This document shows positions 44,262-55,011 of a stretch of DNA of 64,000 nt, in pieces; position 1 is the first letter of the stretch; each line of letters starts with the position of its first letter. The DNA is from DASUPK01 sp963736305 (GTDB lineage: Bacteria > Actinomycetota > Thermoleophilia > Solirubrobacterales > 70-9). The notes below the pieces were generated by a model. That model ran no database searches, had not been told where the DNA came from, and worked only from the letters and a program-made list of their open reading frames with translations. Position numbers and translations under genes: made by a program. The stretch lies in contig CAVTOD010000007.1 in NCBI GenBank assembly GCA_963736305.1, forward strand, positions 464,091 through 528,090, read 5' to 3'.

Positions 44262-44484
44262 GCCCTCGACAGCCGGTCGTTTCGGGCAAAGGGTTGGTGC
44301 GGGCGCGCTCGAGCGAGACGGCTGGTCGGTTGCCCGCCAGCGCGGCAGTCACGTGCGACTGAAGAAGCCAGGGCGCCGACACGCGCTGGTAGTGCCGCTC
44401 CACAAGGAAGTCAGGAAGGGAACCCTCGCCGGAATCCTGCGCGATGCGGGACTCAGCCCTGGCCAGCTGCGTGAGCTCCTTTGA
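44258..44484 (+). CDS. hicA: HicA-type mRNA interferase (frameshifted)
   Basis: GTG at 44258 starts VSPRQPVVSGKGLVRA; two extra bases in GCGCGCTC near 44322 shift the frame, after which LERDGWSVARQRGSHVRLKK follows with the catalytic His (GSHVRL) and PLHKEVRKGTLAGILRDAGL. HicA is a dsRBD-like ribonuclease toxin. Whether this toxin is truly broken or the shift is a sequence error decides whether the module is active. Confidence 0.7.
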
Positions 44485-44666
44485 GAAGAGAGCGCGCCTA
44501 ACCTTCACGGCTCCTTCTCGCGCAAGGGAGCTGCTGGTCCTTGCAACCCCACGGCTACCATTAGAGCCCGGCGGCTTCGGCGGCCTCGACCGCTACCAGC
44601 GCGCCCTCAAGCGCCGGTACAGGGGGCGGGTGTTGCCGACGGGATCTGGATCCACGTGCGGGTCAT

Positions 44667-46433
44667 TCATCGCCCTTGGCGGCCGCTCCCGGTGGCTGAC
44701 CCCGTCCGGGAAGCGAGTGCACCGTCGCTCACGGCCGGCCCCGCGCCCTTGGCGGGGCGCCCGGCGTGGAGGCGGTCGGCTGTGAACAGGCTGTGGACGA
44801 GCTGGATCGCGATCGACCCTTCTCCGACCGCGGAGGCGACGCGCTTGACCGATCCATGCCGCACATCGCCCACCGCGAACACGCCGGGCATGCTCGTCTC
44901 GAGCCGCAACGGGCGGCGCTCAAGCGGCCAGCCGTGGTCGTCCGTGAGATCCGGGCCCGTGAGCAGGAAGCCCTGCCGGTCCTTCGCGATCTCCTCGGGC
45001 AGCCAATCGGTCTGCGGGCGGGCCCCGATCAGCACGAAGAGACCTTCAGCGGCGACTCTTTCGCTGGCTCCGGTTGCGCCCTCGCGAAGCACCAGGTACT
45101 GAAGTCTCCCGTCGCCTCCTCCATCGACCACCTCGCTGCCCAGGCGGACCTCCACATTCGGTGCCGCCTCCACCTCCTTCACCAGATAATGCGACATCCC
45201 GGCGCTGAGCGACTGATCACGGACCACGAGCGTCACCTGGCGGGCGTAGCGTGCCAGGTGCAACGCGGCCTGCCCGGCCGAGTTGGCCCCGCCGACGATG
45301 TAGGCGTCCTTCCCGGCCATCGCGGGAGCCTCCGAGGCAGGACCACCGTAGAAGACCCCCGCGCCGCTCAGGGTCTCGAGCGCGGGGACGCCCAACCGGC
45401 GGTAGGCGGCGCCGGTGGCGAGGATCACCGCCCGGGCGCTGATCCGCCGCCCCTCGGAGAGGGTCACCTGCAGCCTGTCATCGACCCGACTGAGGCCGTC
45501 GACCCTGTGCATGTGAATGAAGTACCCGCCGAAGACCCAGGCCTGCTCGTAGGCCTGCTGAGCCAGCCGCCTGCCGCTTACGCCACGCGGGAAGCCCAGG
45601 TAGTTCCGGATCAGCGAGCTCGAGCTGGCCTGTCCACCGACCCCTCCCTCGTCCACCGCCAGGGTCTCCAGGCCCTCGGAGGCGCCGTACACCGCCGCCG
45701 AGAGGCCGGCCGGGCCGGTACCGACGATGACGACGTCGAAGTCATCCCGCTCAGGCTCGGGCGCTGCACTGGTGGCGTCCGCGATCTCCGTGTTCGTTGG
45801 GTCGCTCAGGACCCGACCGTCGGGAAGGACCATCAGTGGGAGCCTCGCCCCCGCGCCGGCCTTGCCAAGCGCGACGCGGCCCTCCTTCGAGTCAGTCAGG
45901 TGGAAGGCGTGCGGGACCGCGCAACGCTGGAGGGCGTCCCTCAGCTCGTAGGCCCGCCCCGCCCAGGCGTCGGCCACGATGCGGACCGTATGCGGGGCGA
46001 TCAGCCGAGCCTCGGTCCACTCGAGCAGGAAGCTGGAGATGGCCTGGTGAAACAGCTCGTCCGGCGAGGCCGCAGGCCTCAGCACGTAGTAGTCGATCCG
46101 CCCCAGAGCCATCGACTCGAAGATCGCCTCGGCGGTTTGCCGTTCTCCCCACTCCCCCCAGCTGACCAGCAGCCCGCGCTTGGCATGAGGGTGGAGCCGG
46201 CGCACGCGCTCGAGCAGCTCGCTGCCGGTCATCTCCGGAAGCCACTGCGCGGCGAGCACCAGGGCGACGTCTTCCCCAGCATCCGCGACCTCGGTCAGGA
46301 GCGCGTTCGCTTCGTCCGGCGAGCCTGTGCCGACGACCCGGTAGCTGCTTCCGTAGCGGTCGTGCAGCTCCCGCTCGACGCGGCCCAGCGCTTCGGGGTC
46401 GGCATCGACCGCTAAGAGCATTGGAGTCTGCAT
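44667..46433 (-). CDS. Thioredoxin-reductase-like flavoprotein with response-regulator-like N-domain
   Basis: 588 aa from ATG 46433. The N-terminal ~120 residues are receiver-like (MLLAVDADPEALGRVERELHD, VLAAQWLPEMTGSELLERV) but the phospho-Asp position is not convincing. A thioredoxin-like middle part and then a TrxR fold follow: VVIVGTGPAGLSAAVYGASEG, VDEGGVGGQASSSS, VGGANSAGQAALHLARYA (NADPH) and SMPGVFAVGDVRHG (FAD). The redox CxxC of TrxR is replaced by VFYGGPASEA, so disulfide reduction is unlikely; it may hand electrons elsewhere. Confidence 0.82.
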   Translation of the reverse strand: MQTPMLLAVDADPEALGRVERELHDRYGSSYRVVGTGSPDEANALLTEVADAGEDVALVLAAQWLPEMTGSELLERVRRLHPHAKRGLLVSWGEWGERQTAEAIFESMALGRIDYYVLRPAASPDELFHQAISSFLLEWTEARLIAPHTVRIVADAWAGRAYELRDALQRCAVPHAFHLTDSKEGRVALGKAGAGARLPLMVLPDGRVLSDPTNTEIADATSAAPEPERDDFDVVIVGTGPAGLSAAVYGASEGLETLAVDEGGVGGQASSSSLIRNYLGFPRGVSGRRLAQQAYEQAWVFGGYFIHMHRVDGLSRVDDRLQVTLSEGRRISARAVILATGAAYRRLGVPALETLSGAGVFYGGPASEAPAMAGKDAYIVGGANSAGQAALHLARYARQVTLVVRDQSLSAGMSHYLVKEVEAAPNVEVRLGSEVVDGGGDGRLQYLVLREGATGASERVAAEGLFVLIGARPQTDWLPEEIAKDRQGFLLTGPDLTDDHGWPLERRPLRLETSMPGVFAVGDVRHGSVKRVASAVGEGSIAIQLVHSLFTADRLHAGRPAKGAGPAVSDGALASRTGSATGSGRQGR

Positions 46434-46654
46434 GCGGGTTCCGCACACACTAGTGCGCCCCGCCGCCTCGCTATTGGTCGCCAGCGGCTCCCTGTCGGCG
46501 ACGAGCCTCGGGCGCAATGGTCTCTCGCCGCTCGTGGTAGTCCTCGGGCCGATCGCCAGGCACGAATCGCGGCGATCTCAACATGCGGATTCTGGCGCGG
46601 AACAGGCACCGCGTGTTGAGCCGGTTTCAAAGGTGGCCTTTTGCAGGGACTTCA
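46434..46654. other. Intergenic stretch before repeat copy E
   Basis: No gene seen. With 46697-47009 it makes about 580 bp with no complete gene, holding repeat copy E, its coding-like tail (about 46770-46820) and a second tRNA-like fragment at 46949. Confidence 0.5.
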
Positions 46655-46696
46655 TGCCGGAGGAGGGACTCGAACCCCCGACACGCGGATTATGAT
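46640..46696 (-). repeat. tRNA 3'-end repeat, copy E
   Basis: Minus-strand tRNA 3' segment at 46655-46696 and extension to 46640. The neighbouring minus-strand tail TVRPTVRPTPDFDPN is present but the stop codon seen beside copies B-D is changed (TGA to TCA). Confidence 0.75.
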
Positions 46697-46948
46697 GACG
46701 GCGAGGAGGCGACGCCTGGGGCCGAATAGGCATGGTCATGGGTTCGGTGAGGTGCGCTGAGTTCGGGTCGAAGTCGGGAGTTGGACGCACAGTTGGACGC
46801 ACGGTTTGGTGCGATCAGCGGGTGGGTGCTGCGGAAGGTCTTTGTTCGAGGAGATCGCTGTCGCCAGTGGAGAGGGGCGGATTGGGCTGGGGACCAAACC
46901 GTTCCGAAACGCTGCGGGTTCCGTCGGACCCACGGGCGGGCCGACGCG

Positions 46949-46992
46949 AATCCTTTATCCGTCGGTCGCAGGCGCGAGTCCTGCCCGGTCCA
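46949..46992 (+). repeat. Second, different tRNA 3'-half-like fragment
   Basis: GCAGG-CGCGAGT-CCTGC forms a T-arm-like hairpin followed by a seven-base acceptor strand and A at 46992; the 5' half is missing and the T-loop starts CG rather than TT. Possibly the trace of another tRNA-targeted insertion. Weak evidence. Confidence 0.3.
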
Positions 46993-47009
46993 TCGGAAGA
47001 GTGGTGGAG

Positions 47010-47747
47010 TCAACCTGTCGGACCGAAGCGCTCAGTGCGAACCTGATGCGGCTCAAAGCCGGCATCCAGCAAGAGCTCGGCGCCGGCTTCGACGAACCCG
47101 TTCGAGCCGCAGACGAACGCGGTGCCGGAATCGATGCCAGCCTCTGCCACCAGCTCGCGGTCAATGCGCCCTGTATGCCCACGCCAGCCATCGGGTGGCT
47201 CGCCGGTGAAGGTCAGCACCGCGTCCTCTCCCAGCTCGTCCTCGTAGATCACGTCGTCCGCATTTCGAACCGAATAGACGAGCCGCATGGGCAGCTCGGG
47301 CATCGTTCGGCGACGGTGGCGCAGGATTGCCATCAGAGGGACGACCCCGGACCCGCCGCCGAGCAGGAGCACGGGCTTCTCCCCACGCCAGACGAAGTAG
47401 GAGGCGAATGGCCCCCGGACCTCGACCTTGTCGCCCTCGACCACCACGTCATGGAAGTAGGGCGATACCTCGCCGTCGTCCAGTCGATCGACGGTCAGCT
47501 CGATCTGACCCTCGTCCAGTGGAGAGGAGGCGATCGAATAAGAGCGCTGCGCTCTGTACCCGTCGGGCGCGGTCAGCCGGACGTCGTAGTGCTGGCCCGG
47601 AAGGTGCGGCACCCACATCGGCAGCTCGATGACTAAGGACTTGACCCGCGGCGTCTCCCGCTTGATTGCGGCCACCGTCCCGATCTGCCAGCGCCCCGGC
47701 GCCCGCTGTTCAACGGGGCTGAGCGGCTCCGCCGTCAGTCGGTCCAA
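47010..47747 (-). CDS. Ferredoxin-NAD(P)H reductase-type flavoprotein
   Basis: 245 aa. FAD-binding RSYSIASSP and nucleotide motif LLGGGSGVVPLMAILRH, C-terminal FVCGSNGFVEAGAELLLDAG with a characteristic aromatic end (ERFGPTG). No iron-sulfur domain. It overlaps the sulfite-oxidase-like gene by 13 bp and is likely its electron partner, as in many actinobacterial pairs. Confidence 0.85.
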   Translation of the reverse strand: MDRLTAEPLSPVEQRAPGRWQIGTVAAIKRETPRVKSLVIELPMWVPHLPGQHYDVRLTAPDGYRAQRSYSIASSPLDEGQIELTVDRLDDGEVSPYFHDVVVEGDKVEVRGPFASYFVWRGEKPVLLLGGGSGVVPLMAILRHRRRTMPELPMRLVYSVRNADDVIYEDELGEDAVLTFTGEPPDGWRGHTGRIDRELVAEAGIDSGTAFVCGSNGFVEAGAELLLDAGFEPHQVRTERFGPTG

Positions 47748-48346
47748 TAGCGCTGCTCCTTCCAGGGGTCGCCGCGGTTGTGGTAGCCGTTGCTCTCCCA
47801 GAAGCCCGGCTCGTCATGGTCCACGACCCGCAGGCCGGTCACCCACTTCGCGCTCTTCCAGAAGTAGAGACGTGGAACCAGGAGCCGCGCCGGACCGCCA
47901 TGCTCCCGAGGCAGAGGCTCGCCCTCGTGCTCGGTGACCACCCACGCCTTTCCCTCGGTGAGGTCCTCGATCGCCAGGTTCGTGGTGTAGCCGCCATAGG
48001 AGTAGGCCATCGTGAATGCGTCGAGTGGCTCGGCCTCATCGAGGAGTGTGTCGAGGGAGACCCCTCCGAAGCTGGTGCCCAGCTTCGACCACTTGGTGAC
48101 GCAGTGGATGTCGCACGGGATCTGCTCGAAGGGGAGCTGACCGAACTCGTCCCATGTCCACTCGCGCTCCTGGCCGACCATGCCGTCGATCCGGAAGCTC
48201 CACTCGTCAGTCGGGATGTCGGGCGTCGGCCCGGCAGTGAGCACGGGAAAGCCAGACTCGGAGTACTGACCGGGAGGAAGCCGTTCGGCCACCTCCTCGG
48301 GATCCCGGCGACGGCGCGTGAAGCCCCTTGAGACGAACTCGCTCAA
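47735..48346 (-). CDS. Sulfite-oxidase-like molybdopterin enzyme
   Basis: 203 aa. The oxidoreductase molybdopterin-binding domain shows the Moco cysteine C82 in IPCDIHCVTKWSKLGTSFGG and the closing LLVPRLYFWKSAKWVTGL. It lacks a signal peptide and the C-terminal dimerisation domain of true sulfite oxidases, so it is the short cytosolic type whose substrate is not known. First gene of a two-gene operon with the reductase. Confidence 0.87.
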   Translation of the reverse strand: MSEFVSRGFTRRRRDPEEVAERLPPGQYSESGFPVLTAGPTPDIPTDEWSFRIDGMVGQEREWTWDEFGQLPFEQIPCDIHCVTKWSKLGTSFGGVSLDTLLDEAEPLDAFTMAYSYGGYTTNLAIEDLTEGKAWVVTEHEGEPLPREHGGPARLLVPRLYFWKSAKWVTGLRVVDHDEPGFWESNGYHNRGDPWKEQRYWTD

Positions 48347-48388
48347 GGGGCTGAGCTTACGCTTTGGTCGGTCGATCGCGCCAGTGGC

Positions 48389-48943
48389 TCACCCGGCTGG
48401 GAGCGTCGCCTCGCCGGCCACCAGCACCTCATCCGTGACCTTGAGAGTTCCGAACAGTCCTGAATAGGGCTTGATGCCCCAGTCGGACTGCCGCAGGGTG
48501 GCTTGCCCCGACACCTGGCCGTCCGAGGCGACGTCGAGCTCGAACTGGAGCGGATGACGACTACCGTTCATGTTGAGCTCGCCACTGACCTCGAGGTGCC
48601 GTCCATCGTCCGATGCCCTGACCTGGGTCGATTTGAACTGCACCTCTCCGGCCTCGAGCACCTCCGATTCGAGGGTCTTCATGATCTCGACCTTGTCCTC
48701 CTCGGTCAGGGCCATGACTCCGCCGGTCCCCTTCGTCACGTGCATGGAGCCGGTGTCAGCGTTGAGCTCGAGGCTGATCTCCCCTAGATCCTGGTCGACG
48801 GACAGGGATCCCTCCCAGGAGGCGACCTCGATCTCCAGGTCGTGCCCGGCCTTGGCGGCGGCACCGCCTCGTCTGGTCTCTATGCGGAGGGTGGCGTTCT
48901 CCGGGCCCAGCCTGTGTCTGCCTGGCAAGATCGGCATGTCCAT
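48389..48943 (-). CDS. YceI-family lipocalin-like protein
   Basis: 184 aa. YceI barrel: GHDLEIEVASWEGSLSVDQ, ASDDGRHLEVSGELNMNGS and SGQATLRQSDWGIKPYSGLFGTL (Trp-Gly signature). Family proteins bind polyisoprenoids such as quinone precursors. No signal peptide is seen. It is divergent from coxG. ATG at 48937 (MPILPG) is an alternative start. Confidence 0.85.
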   Translation of the reverse strand: MDMPILPGRHRLGPENATLRIETRRGGAAAKAGHDLEIEVASWEGSLSVDQDLGEISLELNADTGSMHVTKGTGGVMALTEEDKVEIMKTLESEVLEAGEVQFKSTQVRASDDGRHLEVSGELNMNGSRHPLQFELDVASDGQVSGQATLRQSDWGIKPYSGLFGTLKVTDEVLVAGEATLPAG

Positions 48944-48985
48944 AACCTAGACCGGCTCGACCCCGACAGAGAGGAGAGAGGACAC

Positions 48986-49424
48986 ATGGAGTTCAACAAT
49001 TCGTTCACCGTGGACAAGCCGATCGACGAGGTGTGGAGCACGATGACCGACCTCGAACGCGTGATCCCGGCTGTGCCCGGTGCGGAGATCCTGGAGAAGA
49101 CCGGAGAGCGATGCGGTCAAGGCCGGGGTGAAGATCAAGCTCGGGTCGATGTCGATGAACTACTCGGGCCCCGCCGAGATCGTCGAGAAGGACGACGCGG
49201 CCCACAGAGCCCTGATGACGGCGCAGGCCAAGGAGGCCGGCGGCCAGGGCAACGCGGACGCCAAGGTGACGATGGAGCTGAGCGAGCAGGGCGAGGGAAC
49301 CGAGGTGTCGCTGCACTCCGTCATCAACGTGACCGGCAAGGCGGCGCAGATGGGCGAGGGCGTGATCTCGGCGGTGACCGAGGGCATGATCAAGGAGTTC
49401 TCGGGGAACCTCGCCGAGCTCTGA
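48986..49424 (+). CDS. coxG: CoxG-type SRPBCC protein (frameshifted)
   Basis: About 145 aa with one extra base near 49108. Before it: MEFNNSFTVDKPIDEVWSTM and RVIPAVPGAEILEKTGE; after it: DAVKAGVKIKLGSMSMNYSG, LMTAQAKEAGGQGNADAKV and a C-terminal helix INVTGKAAQMGEGVISAVTE. These are the CoxG/SRPBCC hallmarks (VPG and the long closing helix). CoxG is needed to couple CO dehydrogenase to the membrane and has been reported to carry menaquinone. It heads the cox cluster. Confidence 0.8.
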
Positions 49425-49517
49425 GGCGCCCGCGAGTGAGCCGGCTTCAGGTCAGATGTAAGATTCCCATCAGATTCTGATTCGAGGGAGCTTTACGGAA
49501 GCTGGAGAGATAACGGA

Positions 49518-49778
49518 TTGCTGATCGCTGCTGATACCACCTCGTGGTACATCGGGCTCGGGCTCGGTGCAGTGGTGGTCGTGGTCGCGGTGATCATCGT
49601 CGTCTCGATCCTCGTGCTGGCGAACCGCATCGCCGGGCAGGCCGAGACCGCGGTCGGCGCCGTCGACGCGATCAAGGCCCAGACCGACGAGCTCTCGGGC
49701 GTGGCCAACATCAACGACTCGGGAGTGCGGATCCTGCACGCCGCCCGGGCCCTCCGCAAGACGGCGGTGGGGCACTGA
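49518..49778 (+). CDS. Cox-cluster small membrane protein 1
   Basis: 86 aa from TTG at 49518 (GGAGAG upstream). One helix (about 11-36: YIGLGLGAVVVVVAVIIVVS), then an amphipathic tail ANRIAGQAETAVGAVDAIK. Stop overlaps the next ATG by 1 nt. No family recognised; overall design recalls DUF948-like single-helix proteins. Confidence 0.6.
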   Translation: MLIAADTTSWYIGLGLGAVVVVVAVIIVVSILVLANRIAGQAETAVGAVDAIKAQTDELSGVANINDSGVRILHAARALRKTAVGH

Positions 49779-50080
49779 TGACCGTCATGCTCGCCCTCGC
49801 ACACTCCGAGCGGACGCTCTGGTACGTGACGCTGGCGGTGGGCCTGGTGGTCGCGCTCGTGGTGGCCGGGATGCTCCTGATGCTGCTGCACCTGCTCCGC
49901 CGTATCCAGAACGCCGTCGGCGGCCTGCTTGACTCAGCCGGGAAGGTCGCCGAGAACACGGCGAACATCCCCCAGCTCGAGGCGACCGCCCCGGTGCTGT
50001 CCCAGATCGCCAGCGAGGGCGTCGTCCAGGACGGATACATGAACGCCCTGTCGCAGGGATACGACGAGGAGGTCGAATGA
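49778..50080 (+). CDS. Cox-cluster small membrane protein 2
   Basis: 100 aa. Helix at about 15-40 (YVTLAVGLVVALVVAGMLLM), amphipathic segment LLRRIQNAVGGLLDSAGKVA and an acidic C-terminus. Overlaps gene 3 by 4 bp. Confidence 0.6.
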   Translation: MTVMLALAHSERTLWYVTLAVGLVVALVVAGMLLMLLHLLRRIQNAVGGLLDSAGKVAENTANIPQLEATAPVLSQIASEGVVQDGYMNALSQGYDEEVE

Positions 50081-50358
50081 GCACCACGACCCTCTACATC
50101 CTCAGCGTCGCCGAGGCTGTCGTGCTCGTCGTCGTGCTGGCGCTGGCGCTGATCGAGATCCGCCGCCGCCTGCTCGACATCGCCAAGGGTCTCGGGACGC
50201 TGGGCGGCGCTCTGACCATGGTCGAGGAGGAGCACCTGAAGCCGCTGCGCCCCGCCGTCGAGGCGATCAACGCCCAGTTCGACGGCATCATCGCTCTGAT
50301 GCCCGGCGTCGCCAAGAAGGCGGCGATCGTCGCCAAGCACACGGAGAACGGCAAGTGA
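50077..50358 (+). CDS. Cox-cluster small membrane protein 3
   Basis: 93 aa. Helix at about 5-27, then the charged EIRRRLLDIAKGLGTLGG segment and a tail predicted to be soluble. Overlaps gene 4 by 4 bp. Confidence 0.6.
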   Translation: MSTTTLYILSVAEAVVLVVVLALALIEIRRRLLDIAKGLGTLGGALTMVEEEHLKPLRPAVEAINAQFDGIIALMPGVAKKAAIVAKHTENGK

Positions 50359-50612
50359 CGCTCGTCTGGATCGGAGACATCGTGCTGATCGTCGTCCTGG
50401 TCCCGGTCGTCGTCTACCTGCTGCGCGGGGTCCTGAACGCGGCCAAGGCCGTGACGCCCACGGTCGACGCCCTGGTCCCGGTCGCCGAGGCGGCTTCGGC
50501 GGACCTCGACGCGGTGGAGCTTCTGAATACGACCCAGGAGCAGGTCAGCGCGGTGGTCGGCGTCGTCGCCGACTACGGCGGTTCCCTAGACAAGATCCTC
50601 GAGGACGCCTGA
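50355..50612 (+). CDS. Cox-cluster small membrane protein 4
   Basis: 85 aa from GTG at 50355. Helix at about 4-25 (WIGDIVLIVVLVPVVVYLL) then LNAAKAVTPTVDALVPVAEA and an acidic end. Stop overlaps the gene 5 ATG by 1 nt. Confidence 0.6.
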   Translation: MTLVWIGDIVLIVVLVPVVVYLLRGVLNAAKAVTPTVDALVPVAEAASADLDAVELLNTTQEQVSAVVGVVADYGGSLDKILEDA

Positions 50613-51218
50613 TGGAGCCCGCCGTCGCCGTCCTGCTCATCGGCGTCGTCCTCGTGATCCTGGCGCTCGTCTTCTACCTCGTCTCGGTGATCCTCGAGCT
50701 GCGGAAGATCACCGCCGGCCTGGACGCTGTAATCGGCGCCGTCGGCGGGATCGTCAGCAAGAGCGAGCCCGTCAACGGCGTGGTGGTCGCGATCAACAAG
50801 GACCTCTCGGCCGGAACCGACCTGCTGGAGGGGCTGCTCGACAAGAAGGCGGGCCAGGACGATGCGGCCGGCCTGATCGAGTCGGTCTACCCGGGCTCGG
50901 GGGCCTCGGTGCTGGAGCGCCAGGGCCGCAGCGGCGAGGTCAAGAACATCGACGAGGTCTACACGCGCGGGGCGGTCCAGCTGGTCCGACTCGGCGGCGA
51001 GAGCCCGATCGGCGCGGGGGCGATGTCGGGGCCCGCGATCCGGGACGCCGAGCTACTCGAGCGCCGCGGCGCGCAACCTGTACCACAACCCTTCCGGGCC
51101 GACCAGCGACGAGCCCGAGGGCCCGCGGTACCGGCCGCGCTCGCCGACGATCGGCACGGGCGCGCCGGAGGTCGTCTCGGGCGAAGACGGCGAGGACGGC
51201 TCGGGAGAGCCCGGCTGA
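50612..51218 (+). CDS. Cox-cluster membrane protein 5 (frameshifted)
   Basis: About 201 aa. Helix at about 3-27 (VAVLLIGVVLVILALVFYLV), then VILELRKITAGLDAVIGAVGG, a soluble middle domain with IESVYPGSGASVLERQ, and a disordered Pro/Ser/Gly tail reached after one extra base near 51048 (RNLYHNPSGPTSDEPEGPRY). It is the largest member of the set and ends 55 nt before coxM. Confidence 0.6.
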
Positions 51219-51273
51219 GCGCCTTCGAGGAACCGATTTGGCAGGAGTCGAGGAACGAAGGAGCTGAAGCAAG

Positions 51274-52150
51274 TTGCAGACCCCAGGACCGATTGAGTAC
51301 GAGCGCGCCACCAGCGTCAAGAACGCGATCGCCCTGCTGGAGAAGTACGGCCCCGAGACGCGCATCCTCGCGGGCGGCCACAGCCTGCTGCCGATGATGA
51401 AGCTGCGCCTCGCCAACCCCGAGCGCCTGATCGACATCAACGAGATCGAGGACCTCTCCTACATCAACGAGCAGGACGGCGAGATCCGGATCGGGGCGAT
51501 GACGCGCCACCGCGAGCTCCTCGAGTCCGAGCTGCTGGCCCAACGCTATCCGCTCTTCGCCGACGCCGAGAACGTGATCGCCGACCCCGTGGTCCGCAAC
51601 CGCGGCACGATCGGCGGCTCCCTCGCTCAGGCCGACGCCGCCGAGGACCTCTCGGCGGTCTGCTCGGCGCTGAAGGCGACGGTCGTGATCGCCGGCAAGG
51701 ACGGCGAGCGGACGGTCGGCATGGACGAGTTCCACATCGGCCCGTACATGACGGCGATCCAGGACGCCGAGATCCTGACCGAGGTGCGGATCCCGGTGAA
51801 GCCCGGGGCCGGCAGCGCCCACGAGAAGGTGGAGCGCCGCGCGGGCGACTGGGCGATCGTCGCGGTCTCAGCAGCGATCTGGGTCGACGGGGGAACGATC
51901 TCCGACGCCGGGGTGGCGCTCAGCGCGGTCGGCCCGACCACGGTCCACGCGACGCGCTCCGAGGATGCCCTGAAGGGCAAGACAGCCATCGGAGGAGCTC
52001 TTCGCCGAGGCCGGCAGGCTCGCCTCGGAGGACTGCAACCCGAGCGCCGACGGCCGCGGTCCGGTCGACTACAAGCGCCACCTCGCGGGCGAACTTACGA
52101 AGCGGGCGCTGCGGCGCGCCGCCGAACGCGCACTGAACCAGGAGGCCTGA
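51274..52150 (+). CDS. coxM: CO dehydrogenase medium (FAD) subunit CoxM (frameshifted)
   Basis: About 291 aa from TTG at 51274, SD GAAGGAG. FAD-binding motifs RILAGGHSLLPMMKLRLANP and NRGTIGGSLAQADAAEDLS are both present, followed by the CO_deh_flav C-terminal domain. One shift near 51988 separates GKT from SEELFAEAGRLASEDCNPS. It carries electrons from the FeS subunit to the acceptor. Its TGA overlaps the coxS ATG. Confidence 0.9.
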
Positions 52151-52624
52151 TGCAAGTCACCGTCAACGTCAACGGCAGGGACTACACGGAGGAAATCGAG
52201 CCGGCCCTGCTGCTGGTCCACTTCCTGCGCGACACCCTCGGGCTCACCGGAACCCATTGGGGGTGCGACACCTCCAACTGCGGCGCCTGCGTCGTCCAGA
52301 TGGACGGTCGCCCGGTCAAGTCATGCACGACCCTCGCCGCGAGCTGCGAGGGTCACGAGATCCGCACCATCGAGTCGATGGAGGTGGACGGCCAGCTCGA
52401 CCCGGTCCAGCAGGGCTTCCACGAGGAGCACGGGCTCCAGTGCGGCTTCTGCACCCCGGGCATGATCATGACCACCCGGGCCCTGCTCGACGAGAACCCG
52501 GATCCCTCCGAGGAGGAGATCCGCGACCGCGATCTCGGGAGCGATCTGCCGGTGCACCGGCTATTCCAACATCGTCGAGGGCCGTCCGCTGGGCGGCCGA
52601 GCACGAAGGCGCCGAAGCGAGGAG

Positions 52625-52628
<4 letters not shown>
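52150..52628 (+). CDS. coxS: CO dehydrogenase small (2Fe-2S) subunit CoxS (frameshifted)
   Basis: About 159 aa. N-terminal plant-type [2Fe-2S] (WGCDTSNCGACVVQ, VKSC) and C-terminal helical [2Fe-2S] domain (GLQCGFCTPGM and, in a shifted frame, GAICRCTGYSNIVE). Two single-base shifts near 52531 and 52577. Ends NIVEAVRWAAEHEGAEARR. Overlaps coxL by 4 bp. Confidence 0.9.
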
Positions 52629-55006
<2,378 letters not shown>

Positions 55007-55011
55007 GGGCC

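Noticed and set aside
49518..50612. Small cox-cluster genes as random short frames
   Set aside because: Rejected as noise because of consecutive 1-4 nt overlaps, hydrophobic N-termini in every frame, and a shared layout; retained as genes.
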